From contig NC_085886.1 in the NCBI RefSeq assembly GCF_035222275.1, forward strand, positions 372,001-436,000: 64,000 nucleotides of DNA, in the 5' to 3' direction. Below the pieces are notes generated by a model. It saw nothing but the letters and a program-made list of their open reading frames with translations. It searched no databases and was not told the origin of the DNA. The stretch comes from Podospora bellae-mahoneyi (taxonomy: Eukaryota > Ascomycota > Sordariomycetes > Sordariales > Podosporaceae). Shown here piece by piece: positions 34,354 through 44,842 of this stretch. How positions within the stretch are numbered: the stretch's first letter is position 1; each line of letters starts with the position of its first letter. The position numbers and the translations under genes are program-made.

Positions 34354-35267
34354 TTTTGGTGATGATGTGGGGAGGTAAAGACTGTGAGGGAGGAAAGTTC
34401 AACTCGAAGGCGAGTGTGAGAGCGGTGGAAAAAGGGAAAAGGAAAAGAAGGGAATGAAGGAATGAAGAAGATGGACGAGAGAGCGAGTGAGAATGGAGGA
34501 ATGAAGGAGAAGATGAAGAGTTTCTTTCTGCTAAAAAGGGAAAAAAGGGGGGGCTTTGCGTGGAGCCTCAATCTAACATCACCTTTTCAGTTTGTCATTG
34601 CTGCTGGGGCCCGCTCTCAGGCCTTCCCTTCTTGTGACCCCAACACTTTCATCAAGCACTTTCTTCACCACCGGCCGGCTGTCAAAATTACCATATCACG
34701 TATCGGCCAAATGGCTAATCTCGGTCGGGAGGTTACGAAGTAAAGACTCTGTACCTAGCGTTCGTCGCGCGAAACCCAAGCGGCGGCAACCCTGGAAATT
34801 GGATTTCGGGGTGATACCGACACGCCGCTGCCATCTCGGCAAACAAAATGTTATCAGCTCTCGCAATCTCACACAGGCCGACACCACCGTCTCACCGATA
34901 CCAGCCCAGCAGAACGCAATCTGATACGGACAGGCAGTGCGCGCCCAAGGACAGCTCCCACGTTGCTGTTGACACCTGCGCCAAGCCCGACATTGCGGGC
35001 GCTATCGCCATGTCAATATTTGCCAAGAAAATGGTTCCAGAACGCCGCCCGAGCCCCTGGACCCACCTCTCACGGCGGGTAAACCCCCCCGGGTTGGAAC
35101 CCCCGATCGCGTTAGTCAGGGGCATTGGGCTCGTCCGTCCGATTGCGATCGTTTGCAGACCCAAGATCGCGGATTAAAAAACATGATCGTCGCGGGAAGA
35201 AAAATGTTGAACGGCGTGGATGGTGATCATTTATTTGCGTGTGGTCGATCCAAGTTATATGCTGTCA
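34354..35267. other. Intergenic
   Basis: Promoter side of the gene at 33745-34353 (A/G-rich leader on the plus strand, 34430-34550) and 3' side of the DUF1308 gene. Frames on the plus strand have no motif. Confidence 0.5.
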
Positions 35268-37196
35268 TCACGACTGTTTCTCTTCCCTCTCTTCACCCTC
35301 CTTTACCTCTCCTTCAGGGACCTTCAGCTTCCCATTCCCATTCCTCTCCCTCGTCCCATCTCGCCCCGTCATCTTCCTCCCAAACGACTTCTTGTCCTCA
35401 TGACCAACCCCCTCCCAAGTCTTTGTATCCGGCAGCCCGTACGTACTGATCCCTCTCCCCCATGTGGTCCAAGGAAACGTCCATCTCACCACCTCTTCCG
35501 GCACATCCCCACCATCCGGCAGCATGTCCCTCCAATCTTTTGGCTTGTCTCGGTGGATGAGGTACCCGCCTAGATGCCGATGCCAGATGTCTGGCGGTCT
35601 CTGGTCCGGATACTTTCCTTTGCGTGACGCGTCTGGGTCACGAGTCCAATGGGACGCGATCGAGAGCTGGACTTGACGCTCGATGCCGCGGTGGCCGGTG
35701 ACAGTGGTGACATCGTTGGCCCAGCCGTATAGATAAACAGAGCGGTTCAGCAAGGAAAGGTCGCTGGATACGCCGAGAGCCATGGGAGGGAGGCGGCCCG
35801 AAGAGATAAGAGAAGGGACCTCGTCATGGGTGATGTCTGGGACGACTTGAACCGGGAGTTGGAGGTCACCGGGAACTGGGACGGTGGACCATTTCTGGAG
35901 GGATTGGCGCAGTTCGTCTGCCGAAGATGGTGAACTGGTAGGGCCGGCCGACGGCGGGATGATGAAGGATGCGCGGGTCTCTTCCGAGTGGGTTGAGATG
36001 GCGCTGATGAGCTTGCGAAAGTATTTTGCGGCGAATTCGGTGCACACTAATTTCTTGCCCCGCAAGGCAGGATACAGCACTGTGGCTAGGATGTCTTGAC
36101 GAGACACCAGCTCATTATTGTCGGTTTCGTGGTCGGCAACAGAGCGAGTGATGATTTCTTGCTGCACAAGAGGCTGCAGCGGGATGGGGCCATGATGAAG
36201 ATCTGTGACGAGAGCCACGAGTGCGCTAGGGTCCAGGTTGACGGTCTCGGTGATTGTATTGCAGTCGTCTGGAGAGACGACCAGGTCACGCTCATGAATC
36301 AGAGTCTGGATGGCCGTTTCAAGAGGAGGAGGGTCGTTGACAAGGAACGGACTTCCTGCGCAGATCAGATCGACCTTGACATCGGTTCCGCCAACCTTGT
36401 TTTTAATGTGATCCAGCACCCTGTCGACAACAGCTGATTGTCCTTCCTGGAGGCCAGGCAAGATCAGATGAAGGTGACGGCAGTGATTCCACCTCGCAGC
36501 CAAGATGACCTTGGAGACTGCATCGACAAATTCGGTATGGCCGAACCCGTTTCCTTCGTCGTCACCAGCCTCATCCCTTTCGTCCTCAGAATCAGCATCG
36601 CTTTCCCAACCTTCTGCCATGACTTGATACTCCAGTGTCCTAGCGGAAATGGACAGAAACTTTATCCATGTCTTTCCATTATCCACGACGGCATCAACAG
36701 TGACAACCTTTTCTTGAAAGGGCTGGTCCTTGTAAGCCAACCACCCGCTACCAGTCGGCACCGCGACGCGAGGACTCCTCGGGAAGTCTTTGTTGATGGC
36801 CACCAGCCCATGACACTTTTTGACCAGAGACCACCGGTCATCCCAGCAGCAAGACCTTATACCCATGTACTGGGCGGCGGAAATGTTGTTGCCATTGTCA
36901 GATTTTGTGTTTCGCTTTTGAACCACCTTATACAATGCGCGCTGCTGGACTTTGAGGAGAGGATAGAGTCCATAGATGGGCCGAGATGCGTCTTTGGAAG
37001 CATTGGCGAGGGTGCTAAGCTCGTCTATGCAGGTTCTCCATTGTGCCAGGAGGGACTCGATGTAGCTGTCTAGCTCTGGACCTGGTTCCATTTCTGCTAT
37101 TTTGGCGTTTGGTTTGGTCCGAATCGGGAGACTTGTCGATGAGTCATTGGGCTCTGATGGCGACAATTGTTCTGTTGCCGTTTCACCTGTAGCCAT
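35268..37196 (-). CDS. DUF1308 (C7orf25/UPF0415-type) protein
   Basis: Predicts 642 residues, intronless, from MATGETATEQ. The frame stays open upstream, but the extra residues read like a translated leader. The N-terminal half has CWDDRWSLVKKCHGLVAINKD and an acidic linker (DADSEDERDEAGDDEGNG). The central block VNLDPSALVALVTDLHHGPI, followed by TVLYPALRGKKLVCTE and AAKYFRKLI, matches the DUF1308 signature, which resembles a PIN-like nuclease fold in other members. The C-terminal 200 residues contain many Trp and Arg, then a charged tail. The molecular function in fungi is not established. It is probably cytosolic, with no signal or membrane segment. The family call is from motif memory and is fairly strong. 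Confidence 0.85.
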   Translation of the reverse strand: MATGETATEQLSPSEPNDSSTSLPIRTKPNAKIAEMEPGPELDSYIESLLAQWRTCIDELSTLANASKDASRPIYGLYPLLKVQQRALYKVVQKRNTKSDNGNNISAAQYMGIRSCCWDDRWSLVKKCHGLVAINKDFPRSPRVAVPTGSGWLAYKDQPFQEKVVTVDAVVDNGKTWIKFLSISARTLEYQVMAEGWESDADSEDERDEAGDDEGNGFGHTEFVDAVSKVILAARWNHCRHLHLILPGLQEGQSAVVDRVLDHIKNKVGGTDVKVDLICAGSPFLVNDPPPLETAIQTLIHERDLVVSPDDCNTITETVNLDPSALVALVTDLHHGPIPLQPLVQQEIITRSVADHETDNNELVSRQDILATVLYPALRGKKLVCTEFAAKYFRKLISAISTHSEETRASFIIPPSAGPTSSPSSADELRQSLQKWSTVPVPGDLQLPVQVVPDITHDEVPSLISSGRLPPMALGVSSDLSLLNRSVYLYGWANDVTTVTGHRGIERQVQLSIASHWTRDPDASRKGKYPDQRPPDIWHRHLGGYLIHRDKPKDWRDMLPDGGDVPEEVVRWTFPWTTWGRGISTYGLPDTKTWEGVGHEDKKSFGRKMTGRDGTRERNGNGKLKVPEGEVKEGEEREEKQS

Positions 37197-37462
37197 TTCA
37201 CAGGTATTTCCGATTCCTGTCCGTCGAATTAGTAGTGAGATGCTGATATGCCTTGGCGATGCTGCTGTGGTTATTATTTTGAGCTCGTGCTGGATGGATG
37301 GACGTCGGATTGATGGGGGTGAATGGAGGGGCAGCAAACAGCACAAAAATAGAGGGGCAACTCTTGGCGCATCCAGGGTAGCTTCACAACATGGAGAACA
37401 ACAGAACCAGTGACTGCTAGCCACATAATACCACAACTTTCCACCATTTCCATAACAAAGAA

Positions 37463-37544
37463 GGCGCGATGGCAGAGTGGTCTAATGCGTGAGACTTGAA
37501 ATCTCATTTCTTCGGAAGCGTCGGTTCAAATCCGGCTCGCGTCG
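37463..37544 (+). tRNA. tRNA-Ser(UGA)
   Basis: Acceptor GGCGCGA pairs with TCGCGTC, the A box is TGGCAGAGTGG, and the anticodon stem TGAGA/TCTCA closes loop CTTGAAA with anticodon TGA at 37497-37499. A long variable arm (TTTCTTCGGAAG), the mark of serine tRNAs, and the T arm GTCGG-TTCAAAT-CCGGC follow. There is no intron. Six T directly follow the discriminator base. Confidence 0.96.
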
Positions 37545-37550
37545 TTTTTT
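37545..37550 (+). terminator. Pol III terminator of tRNA-Ser
   Basis: A run of six T starts immediately after the tRNA-Ser discriminator base, a standard Pol III stop. Confidence 0.8.
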
Positions 37551-37929
37551 TGGTGATTCTGGGAATTGACAACTCCAATCAGCTGATTTCAGCTCCAGCT
37601 TGCATCTCTGTGCATTATCTGGGTCCAGAGCGGGCGGTCATCGTGGATAACTTGTGTCCGGGTGCTTGTGTGCTGTGTGCCTACCAGCCTACAGGGGCTG
37701 CCAGGCAACAACGCCTTAGCGCCAGAATCTCCCCCAAAACGCTCTCGCTGCATCCACACGCGGATGGCATCACGTTGTACCATTTCACGAATATATTTTT
37801 ATAAAAACGAGCCCTTGAAACCTCCTGCATGATGGGATCCTGTGCATTCTTCATACTCCACATTTTGCCGCCATGTTTGTCACCCCCTATGGCCCCTTGT
37901 CCCACAACTGCTTGCTGACACTCCCGCAG

Positions 37930-39641
37930 GAAGACCCAACGCGATGAGAAGACTATTGATCTTGCTCAACTCTTGCTTGACTTGGATTTCGGAGCTCAGG
38001 TCAACGTCAAGGGCGTCGATAGTGACTTCCACGTCAGTGTCTTTATCGAGGTTGACGAAAATGGCATTCGTGTCCGCATGATTGACAACCAGGGGAACGT
38101 TAGGGTGCCGCCATGCAAAACTACATACCCATTCTCAAAGAGACTACGATGGACTCGCAAACGTCAAAATGATGACATCCAGCGGCAAATGCGGTCTCTG
38201 GACCCTCGAGGCTTGCTATTTTTCCATTTCATTCGATCTCTCACGCTGCAAAACGACGCCTTTACTGGCGAACGAGGGGAGACAAAGCAGTGGTTGAGAA
38301 GGGTTAGTTGGCGCCCTGTAGAAGATGAGAGTCATTGTGTCGAGCTACGCAGTGCCACCCAGGTCGTCCGTCATGCTGGCAAGGGCAAAGGGGGCCACGC
38401 CGAAAGCCCACAAACTTCCGAAAACACAACCCGGTTTCATATGATAAAAAAATCTATCTTGGATAGCGGCGCCCGTAACTGCCTTGTTATGGCCTTTCCA
38501 GTTTGTCAGCATGGGGTTGGTCCGTGGACAAAGGATGAAGACAGCTTCTCCTATGCTTACAGGAAACTCAGTCCGTTCAAGGTGAGTCCGGCGGTTTCAC
38601 TCGACTGTGGGGTGCAAGGCTGACATTTCGATGCTGTAGTTTCTCATACATGCAGACAGATGGGGTGTACCTGACCACACAAAACCCCACCGACGAATAC
38701 ACCAAGACCATAAGATGACCGACTTCCACACCCGGGCCATGGCCAAATGTTTCAAGGACTTGTCCGAGATTCCTTCGCTTCGATATACCTGGATCCAGTT
38801 CCTCCCGTCCATGGATCTTCTCAAAAGTTATGATGCACGGCAGGGGAATGGGATCTGCAGAGACGGTGGAGTCTGCGCGACACTGCCTCGTTGGCTTTCC
38901 GTCCTCCCTGTCCTCGAAACCGAAGATGACCCTGACCGACAGGAGCTCCACGCCATGAGCGACCTTCGCCTTGCTCTCGCTGAGGGTCCCAATCCCGAGA
39001 ACGAAACCTCAGTCCCGGATGTCTTGAACGGACCCCTCACATTCCCCAAGCCTTCTGCTCGGCTTCCAAGCTCTTGCATAACAAGGCGTCAGAGCGGCAA
39101 TCTTGCCGCCAGTCTCAACACCACACCGACACTCGCGTCTCTGTCCTTATCCTCAAAATACCGCCGAAGTGACCTAGAAGTCGTGCTAAGCGACTACGCC
39201 CTCAACCTCTTCCCAACAGAAGCAGCTATCACCAACATCCTTGAGTCTCTTGTCAAAGAAAGCAAAACCGCAGCCTGGTACTCGAGATTCTTTTTCCTCC
39301 GCCCCCAAAACGAAGCCTGGCACTCTCGAACCTCTCGGTTTCTGTTGTTAGCATACACAAAAACGCTTGAGCGTTCTCGCTTTGAAGCCGGACATCACGA
39401 TGAGTGGAGGAGGCTTGTCAAGTCTATACACTTTATCCCGCTTAACTCGGGAAAGCTGCAGTCGGTAGAGGAGAATATGCATGTTGGGTTGTATGCACCT
39501 GAGGATAAAAGGGGGAGGCGGTTAGTGGAGTTTGGGGGTGATTGGACGAAGCTGGAGATCCCAGTGGTAGCGCTTGGTGCGTGGAATAATCCAGAGTGTA
39601 GGGAGTTGATTGAGAAGGTGAGGTATGTTGCTAGGAAATAG
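37930..39641 (+). pseudogene. 5'-truncated sacsin-like (HSP90-type ATPase family) gene
   Basis: Two exons, 37930-38581 and 38640-39641, joined by a clean intron (GTGAGT...TAG), encode about 550 residues. These match the middle part of large fungal proteins with an N-terminal sacsin/HSP90-like ATPase domain. Marks are KFLIHADRWGVP after the splice (family form FLIQADF) and LRYTWIQFLPS. The frame begins after an acceptor-like CCCGCAG at 37929, and no start exon or ATP-binding domain is visible upstream. tRNA-Ser lies only 385 bases away. The C-terminal region ends in VRYVARK and a stop, much shorter than the 1500-1700 residues usual for the family. It is therefore either a truncated relic or a shortened gene with an unseen first exon. 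The frame itself is intact, so decay may be recent. Confidence 0.6.
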
Positions 39642-40739
39642 ACGTGAGGAGAAGGTGGAGCAGTTGGTAGACGTGTATGTATAGGGAAGTGATCCTGCAA
39701 GGATTGCAGCCACGTACCTTTTGTCCAGGATGCCTGTTGACACTGAGGACTGGGGATTGACCCACTTTTCAGGGGGTTTGTTTACACTTGTATAAATCAT
39801 CAATCATGACGCCAAGATGCGATTCAAGGGCGGTCTGGGGGTGTTTGAGATGATTGGATGCTTTTATATCTTCAGCGGAAAGGTAAACTGTCTTTCTCTT
39901 TTGGACTTCGTGAGATAAGGCGCATGGCACAATGTATGTAGGTAAGCCATATTGATCACAAGTGAAGACGGAAGACAGAGAGATATGAACAAACATGCCT
40001 ACCCATGGTACAACTAAGGGGCTGAATAGCTCCCAAAGTGAAAAAGTCGAACTACCTTACATCATTGTATACCTAGGCTTGGGATTGTTAAGTTCAGCTC
40101 TCATTATCATGCACCCATGCCATCCTTCCAGGTTCATAAATCGGTTCCCTGTATCACATGAACGTCTGCCAAGTCAAAATGCCATTGTGATGGAAGCTTC
40201 AAACCTCTGAATGTCTCAGCTGTATATCGTGTAAGGAAGCAGCCATGCAAGTATGCGCTCTACATACTCGACTATCCACAATGAGCTATAGACCCTCTGC
40301 CAGACCCAAGAAAGAAGCATCAAAAGGGATTGTCAATCAGAGGAGATGAGGACAGCAGAGAAGCAACACGTCAAGTTCAAGATAAGATCCCCGTACACTA
40401 CCCCCGTCTTTAACCCCATAAAAATCCTGTAACAGGCAAGAAGGAGCATCTGAAGGGTTCATGAAAAGTCAGCTTGCGCCCCACCGTCTGATCTTTCACT
40501 TCCTTGATTCCAAAATTCAACCTGCGACCTACCAAAGAACCCTCCCATGCGCGACTCACTTCAGATCTCATATCATCCTAATTTTCTGTGATCTTTGATC
40601 GCAGGATTTCCCAATCCCTTGGAATCCCCGCCGTCTCAATAGCCTCGCCCCCCGAGAGAACCATCACCCAAGAAGCCGACCTCCTCCGACGAAAAGACTC
40701 ACAGATATCGACAGTATCGGTCGATATTCACCAGAAAGG
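39642..40739. other. Intergenic and possible leader
   Basis: No independent gene was seen. The last 136 bases (40604-40739) stay open in the frame of the CxxC-rich protein that follows and are preceded by an acceptor-like CGCAG. They may be part of an upstream exon whose start was not found. Confidence 0.45.
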
Positions 40740-41719
40740 ATGCCCAAAGAAGACTGGAAAAAGGCCTGGATGGGGTCATATTGCATTGCGTGCAATCCCG
40801 ACCCGAACGGGAGAACAATGACGGCACATCCAACGTGCCTGACGAGGGGAACTTGGGGTCTTGATGCCAATATCTTGACGGTAGGTACTGTCCAGTTGAT
40901 TTCTGAGCGTCCAAAGGGGGTATTTTTGTAGGTAGTGTGGTGAGAAGGGGGCCGCTATTCTACATATTTTACCTTGTGGTAGTCTGGCTTTTTATTTTCA
41001 AATGTTGAACATCTACAAGTTGATTCACAGTTTCATGACTAATATGAGCATTAGGACGTGAGACTGGGAGATTGGGATCCGCGAGGAGGCGAGGAGATCG
41101 AGGGCGCTCCGGCGCAAGAGCCTTTGGCTGCTCGCGATGAAGATTTCGCGAGCGAACGACAAGACCAGCGCGCGGATGGGGATGAGGTTGGGGAGAGCTC
41201 GGACGAAATGTCCGTTTGCTCGAGCCCTTCCGAGCGCGAGGAGGAGCAGGATGGTCGTTCGGAAACGCCAGCTTTTGTAAGTTTTATGTTGAGATACTGC
41301 ACAAGTCAAATGCAGAGCTAACACTGCCACAGGCAAATCAGGTTGAGCCTGGGTGTGAGATGGACGAAGACTCGGACGATGACAAGGAGGGTGAGTCTGG
41401 GGTGGACGAAGATTCAGATGATGAAGAGGAGAATGAGCCCGCCGAGCTCAGAGAGTGCCGCCGGTGCAGCTCAACGCACCCCATTTCGTCTTTCCAGAAA
41501 GGCGTCAACTCTTGCAACAGCTGCAGGCAGAAAGAGAAGAACGCCCGGAGCAGTCTCAAGGACCAGGGACGTTGTACCAGATGCCGACAGCCACTTGAGT
41601 CTGGTTTTGTGGGTGTGAGGTGCCTGCGGTGTCGAGGGCGACACAACACATGGGCCAAGTCCAATCCCAAGAACAGGACCAAGAAGGGCCAGACTGGGAA
41701 CGGAACAACCCCCGCTTGA
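40740..41719 (+). CDS. CxxC-rich, probably zinc-binding protein
   Basis: Three exons (40740-40880, 41055-41276, 41333-41719) give at least 249 residues; junctions GTAGGT...TAG and GTAAGT...CAG are in phase 0. The first exon has WKKAWMGSYCIACNPD, one CxxC. The middle is highly acidic with Asp/Glu/Ser runs (EDSDDDKEGES, DEDSDDEEENEP). The last 90 residues carry four CxxC pairs in order: CRRC, CNSC, CTRC and CLRC, with SSTHPISSFQ and SCRQKEKNARSS between the first two. That suggests two zinc sites. The C-terminus is basic (NRTKKGQTGN). An acidic stretch plus a zinc module suggests a nuclear or chromatin role, but this is inference. The frame is open upstream of 40740, so the true N-terminus may be longer. 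I recognise no named family. Confidence 0.7.
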
Positions 41720-41826
41720 ACAAACACTCTCCATCATAGTCAATTTCAGAACACTGCCAACAGCATACCACACACCACGCAAAGATACACGCCGGCAACA
41801 ACAGACTATGCCCCTTGCCTACTTAT

Positions 41827-42471
41827 TTACATCCGACAGACCCCCAAAATCCACTCCACCACCTCCCTATTCACCCCCTTATCCAGCGGCATCTGATGGC
41901 CCCCCTCAAACCTCCTCACTCGTCTCCCCATCTCCCCAAAGAACCCAACCAACCGCTCGCTCTCCCCCCTCCAAGGATCCTCCCCCCCAATCAAATGGAA
42001 ACTCTCCGTCCTCTCCGCCCTCCCCAATCCTAAACTCTCCTTCCAACCCCCCTCCCTCATTTCATCCCCCCCACCCTGAAAAGGAACAGTCCCACAAACC
42101 CCAACCCAAAACCTCATCTCCCTCCCCCGTCTCTCCAACTCCCTAACCAACTCCATCCCCGCCTTAGCCCCCTGGCTAAACCCCACGATCCCCAAAAACG
42201 GCCCTTTCTTCTCAACCTCGGCTACCAATCTATCTAGCTCTGCCCAGCAGACTTCTTCTTCTGAGGGGGAGGAATCATCGAGCCACTTGAGGTAGGGCTC
42301 TGCCCCCTCAAAGAAAGGCAACACCCCCGGACCGGGAGCGCACTCGTGGAAGCCGGGGAGGAAGACGGGCTCGAAATGGGGAGATAACAGGGACAAAAGA
42401 TTGCGGGATTGGATCCGGAAGATGAGGGGGTTTGTGCCTGAGCCGTGGAGGAAGAGGATTTTGGGTTTCAT
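41827..42471 (-). CDS. FSH1-type serine hydrolase
   Basis: Predicts 214 residues, intronless, start MKPKILFLHGSGTN. It is an alpha/beta hydrolase of the FSH1 group. The HG near the start forms the oxyanion region, the nucleophile elbow is GFSQGA (Ser near residue 121), and the C-terminal FEGGHQMP supplies the histidine. The acid is probably the Asp in GGEDPW. Length and layout match yeast Fsh1 and the thioesterase-like LovG group. No polyketide synthase or other pathway gene lies nearby, so a housekeeping or orphan role is more likely than product release. Its stop lies 107 bases from the convergent CxxC-rich gene. Confidence 0.92.
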   Translation of the reverse strand: MKPKILFLHGSGTNPLIFRIQSRNLLSLLSPHFEPVFLPGFHECAPGPGVLPFFEGAEPYLKWLDDSSPSEEEVCWAELDRLVAEVEKKGPFLGIVGFSQGAKAGMELVRELERRGREMRFWVGVCGTVPFQGGGDEMREGGWKESLGLGRAERTESFHLIGGEDPWRGESERLVGFFGEMGRRVRRFEGGHQMPLDKGVNREVVEWILGVCRM

Positions 42472-43041
42472 GATTTTTTTGGCTTCGAGTAGTTTCTTGT
42501 TTTTGTTCTTTCAGCCTGAGACGGAAACAAACAAACAAACCAGGCGGTTTGACCAGAGAAGGGTTGTCAAGATGGAGGAGACATGCCCCCTGTTGTTGTT
42601 CGATTTGGAGTGGTTAACTTGGTTTATCCAGCAGGGGAAGAAAGGGAAAATAGATGAAAGATACTGTAGGACAACAGTGCGGCTGAGGAGATCAGAGTAG
42701 GGCGTTGAAAAGAAGGGTTACACTGCAGCTACAAGGCGAGCCTGTGGTGGTGGTGCGGATCGCCAAGGGCAGGATTAGAGAGAGGGATGTGGCCGAAAAA
42801 GGAAAGTCACCGAATGTACAAATGCACCGAAATACTCCGACCCAAGCGGACCGGAGTTAACATATTGAGATAGATGATCAAAATCTGCCAGATGGAGCAT
42901 GTTTATAGTACACCTGCTTCGTGGTGCGCGTCAGTTGATGCTTCATGGTGTTTGTCGTGTGCAACTGAATCACATCAAAGGGACACAATCCAACCTTCAT
43001 TATTCAATGCTCCATCCCAACCTATTCAATTCACTGCCGTC
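42472..43041. other. Intergenic
   Basis: This is the promoter side of the FSH1 gene and the 3' side of the transporter gene. A (AAAC)n run lies at 42525-42540. No gene was seen. Confidence 0.5.
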
Positions 43042-44404
43042 TTATCGTATCGTAGTTGGGGATAACAACGGCGATCTTGGTGTCTTCTCACCTGCCACGA
43101 TTTCCCTGCTACTAACAGGCAACAGTGTCCCCAGTTGTTGAGTTGACGGCCGACTTCTGTACAGCCATGTGGCAGCCACAACGACAGCTGCACCCATAGT
43201 GGCCTAGTCCATATGATCAGTATCAGTTCTATAGGTACGTAATTCAAAAAAAGAAAACCCACATGAAGCGTCATCCTCTCCCCAAAAACCACCGCCGTCC
43301 CAGCATAACTAACCACAATACTCAAACTGGCGGCAAAGTTCTTGACCACATTGTCCGCATACGCAATGCAAACAGCCACAATCAAACCCCCAAGCGCCTG
43401 CAGACAGACCGTTGCCCACACCATGGCATTGTACCCGGCAAAGAATCCACCATTTTGCGCAATATTGGCTCCGTCATACCATATCACCCCAATAAACAGT
43501 GCAGGAAAGATGCTAAAAAAGGATAGCTGTACGTTTCTGATCCATATGGAGCTGGTGTGCGAACCTAGGGAATCCTTGAGGATCTTTTCGAAGTAGACGC
43601 ATGTGAGGCCTGAAATGAGGGACGCTCCCACAACCGCGGCCAGGCCTTTCAGGGCATTGTGATGAACAGCAGGAGGCTGGGATGGGGAGGTGAATAAGGA
43701 TGTGATCTTGTCTGTCCAGCTGGTGGCACTATTAACCTCTGGTGTTGTTGGTGATAGTTGCACAAGGGCTACACCGAAGGTGAGGAGGAGAAGCCCCAGC
43801 CACTGACGCAGAGAAATGGTCCGGCCAAGAAGCAGGATACTGAAAAGGACCGTGGTGAGAATCTTGAGCTGGTATGTGACTTGGAAGGTGACAGCGTCGA
43901 GGTTGCTGATGGCCGTGTAGACAAGCGAGTTTTGAAGAGTGTAGAGGGCTGCGGGCACGATGAGCTTCCAACTATCTGGGGCAAAGATGGAGCGGTAGAG
44001 ATGTTGAGTTATTGCTGCTGATGAAGATGAGGAATGAGAAGTAATAGTATCGTAGGTGGCGAGGAGTAATGAGGCTGAGAGCTTGATAACTTCAACAACT
44101 AGAACGGCTGTTGATGTAAGATATCGGGGTCGTGATCCTGTTGGGCTGTTGCGGGAATGGTGCATGACCATGACCAGGGCCGAGTTCTGGAGGACCAGCT
44201 GTCGGTAATTAATCAGTCCCAGTGTCCAGTCGGAATGAAACTAATTGCACGAGACTTAGCTACCATCAACAGAGACAAACGTTGGACAGACGAAAGCCAT
44301 TGACGCGAGTGTGAATGTGCTGTGGTGGTGGTACTGGACCCCCCCGCTACGGCCCGCGCCGAAGAATCGGTGCTGTGGTGCTTTTGCATCGCCAAGCATG
44401 GCAA
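43042..44404 (-). CDS. Nucleotide-sugar transporter (SLC35A/NST family)
   Basis: Imports a nucleotide sugar, probably UDP-GlcNAc or UDP-galactose, into the Golgi or ER lumen in exchange for the nucleoside monophosphate. Three exons (44404-44264, 44198-43263, 43203-43042) give 412 residues and close in phase. The family signature LVLQNSALVMVMHHSR spans the first junction, and EVIKLSASLLLA, ALYTLQNSLVYTAISNLDA, TYQLKILTTVLFS and GGLIVAVCIAYADNVVKNFA follow. These are the classic NST helices. The last exon supplies the tenth helix (MGAAVVVAATWLY) and a soluble tail. The last intron has the weaker donor GTGGGT, and its retention would give a different, shorter end. The first 30 residues, rich in Ser/Thr, are an extended cytosolic tail. 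Divergent from GPI12. Confidence 0.92.
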
Positions 44405-44842
44405 AAGATGGGACTACTCCAGAGTCCAAAAAGTTTATCTCAACTCGGTCGGTCGACTGGATCAACAAAACATCCAACTGGACTTCAACGGGACGTCACA
44501 AACGAAGAAGAGATATGCGTTCTTTCTCGGGATGCCCAGCGGAGTGGCCAGCGGAGTGGCCCGCGTGACGCCTGCCGCAAACATCGATGGACAGCGAGGT
44601 GAGACAGAGCTCCAGCTGAGGTGATACCGCTGACGGAACCCTTGCCAGCTGGTCGGGTACACAGTGTGCGACGACGATATCTCGCACGCCCTCCGCCTTC
44701 CGTCCCGATGCTACCTTATCATTCTTTACTTGTACATCCAAGACACTCACTTGTTCACCCGAGTCTTCTTGTGCTGCCAGCTCGGATGAACTGATTCTGT
44801 ATTTCTGTCTTGTTTTCCTTCCACGATTCCTCAGCACCCCCA
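44405..44842. promoter_or_regulatory. Shared divergent promoter region, NST and GPI12 genes
   Basis: 438 bases separate the start codons of two head-to-head genes and must carry both promoters. A direct repeat GGAGTGGCC sits near 44542 and 44554 (CAGCGGAGTGGCCAGCGGAGTGGCCCG). No TATA box is clear. Confidence 0.45.

Noticed and set aside
33807-34571. Minus and plus frames overlapping the Lys/Ala/Ser-rich gene
   Set aside because: They are shadows of a low-complexity coding region, with Arg/Pro or Ser/Phe runs in other phases.
41827-42471. FSH1 hydrolase as part of a polyketide cluster
   Set aside because: No synthase or tailoring genes lie within the window around it.
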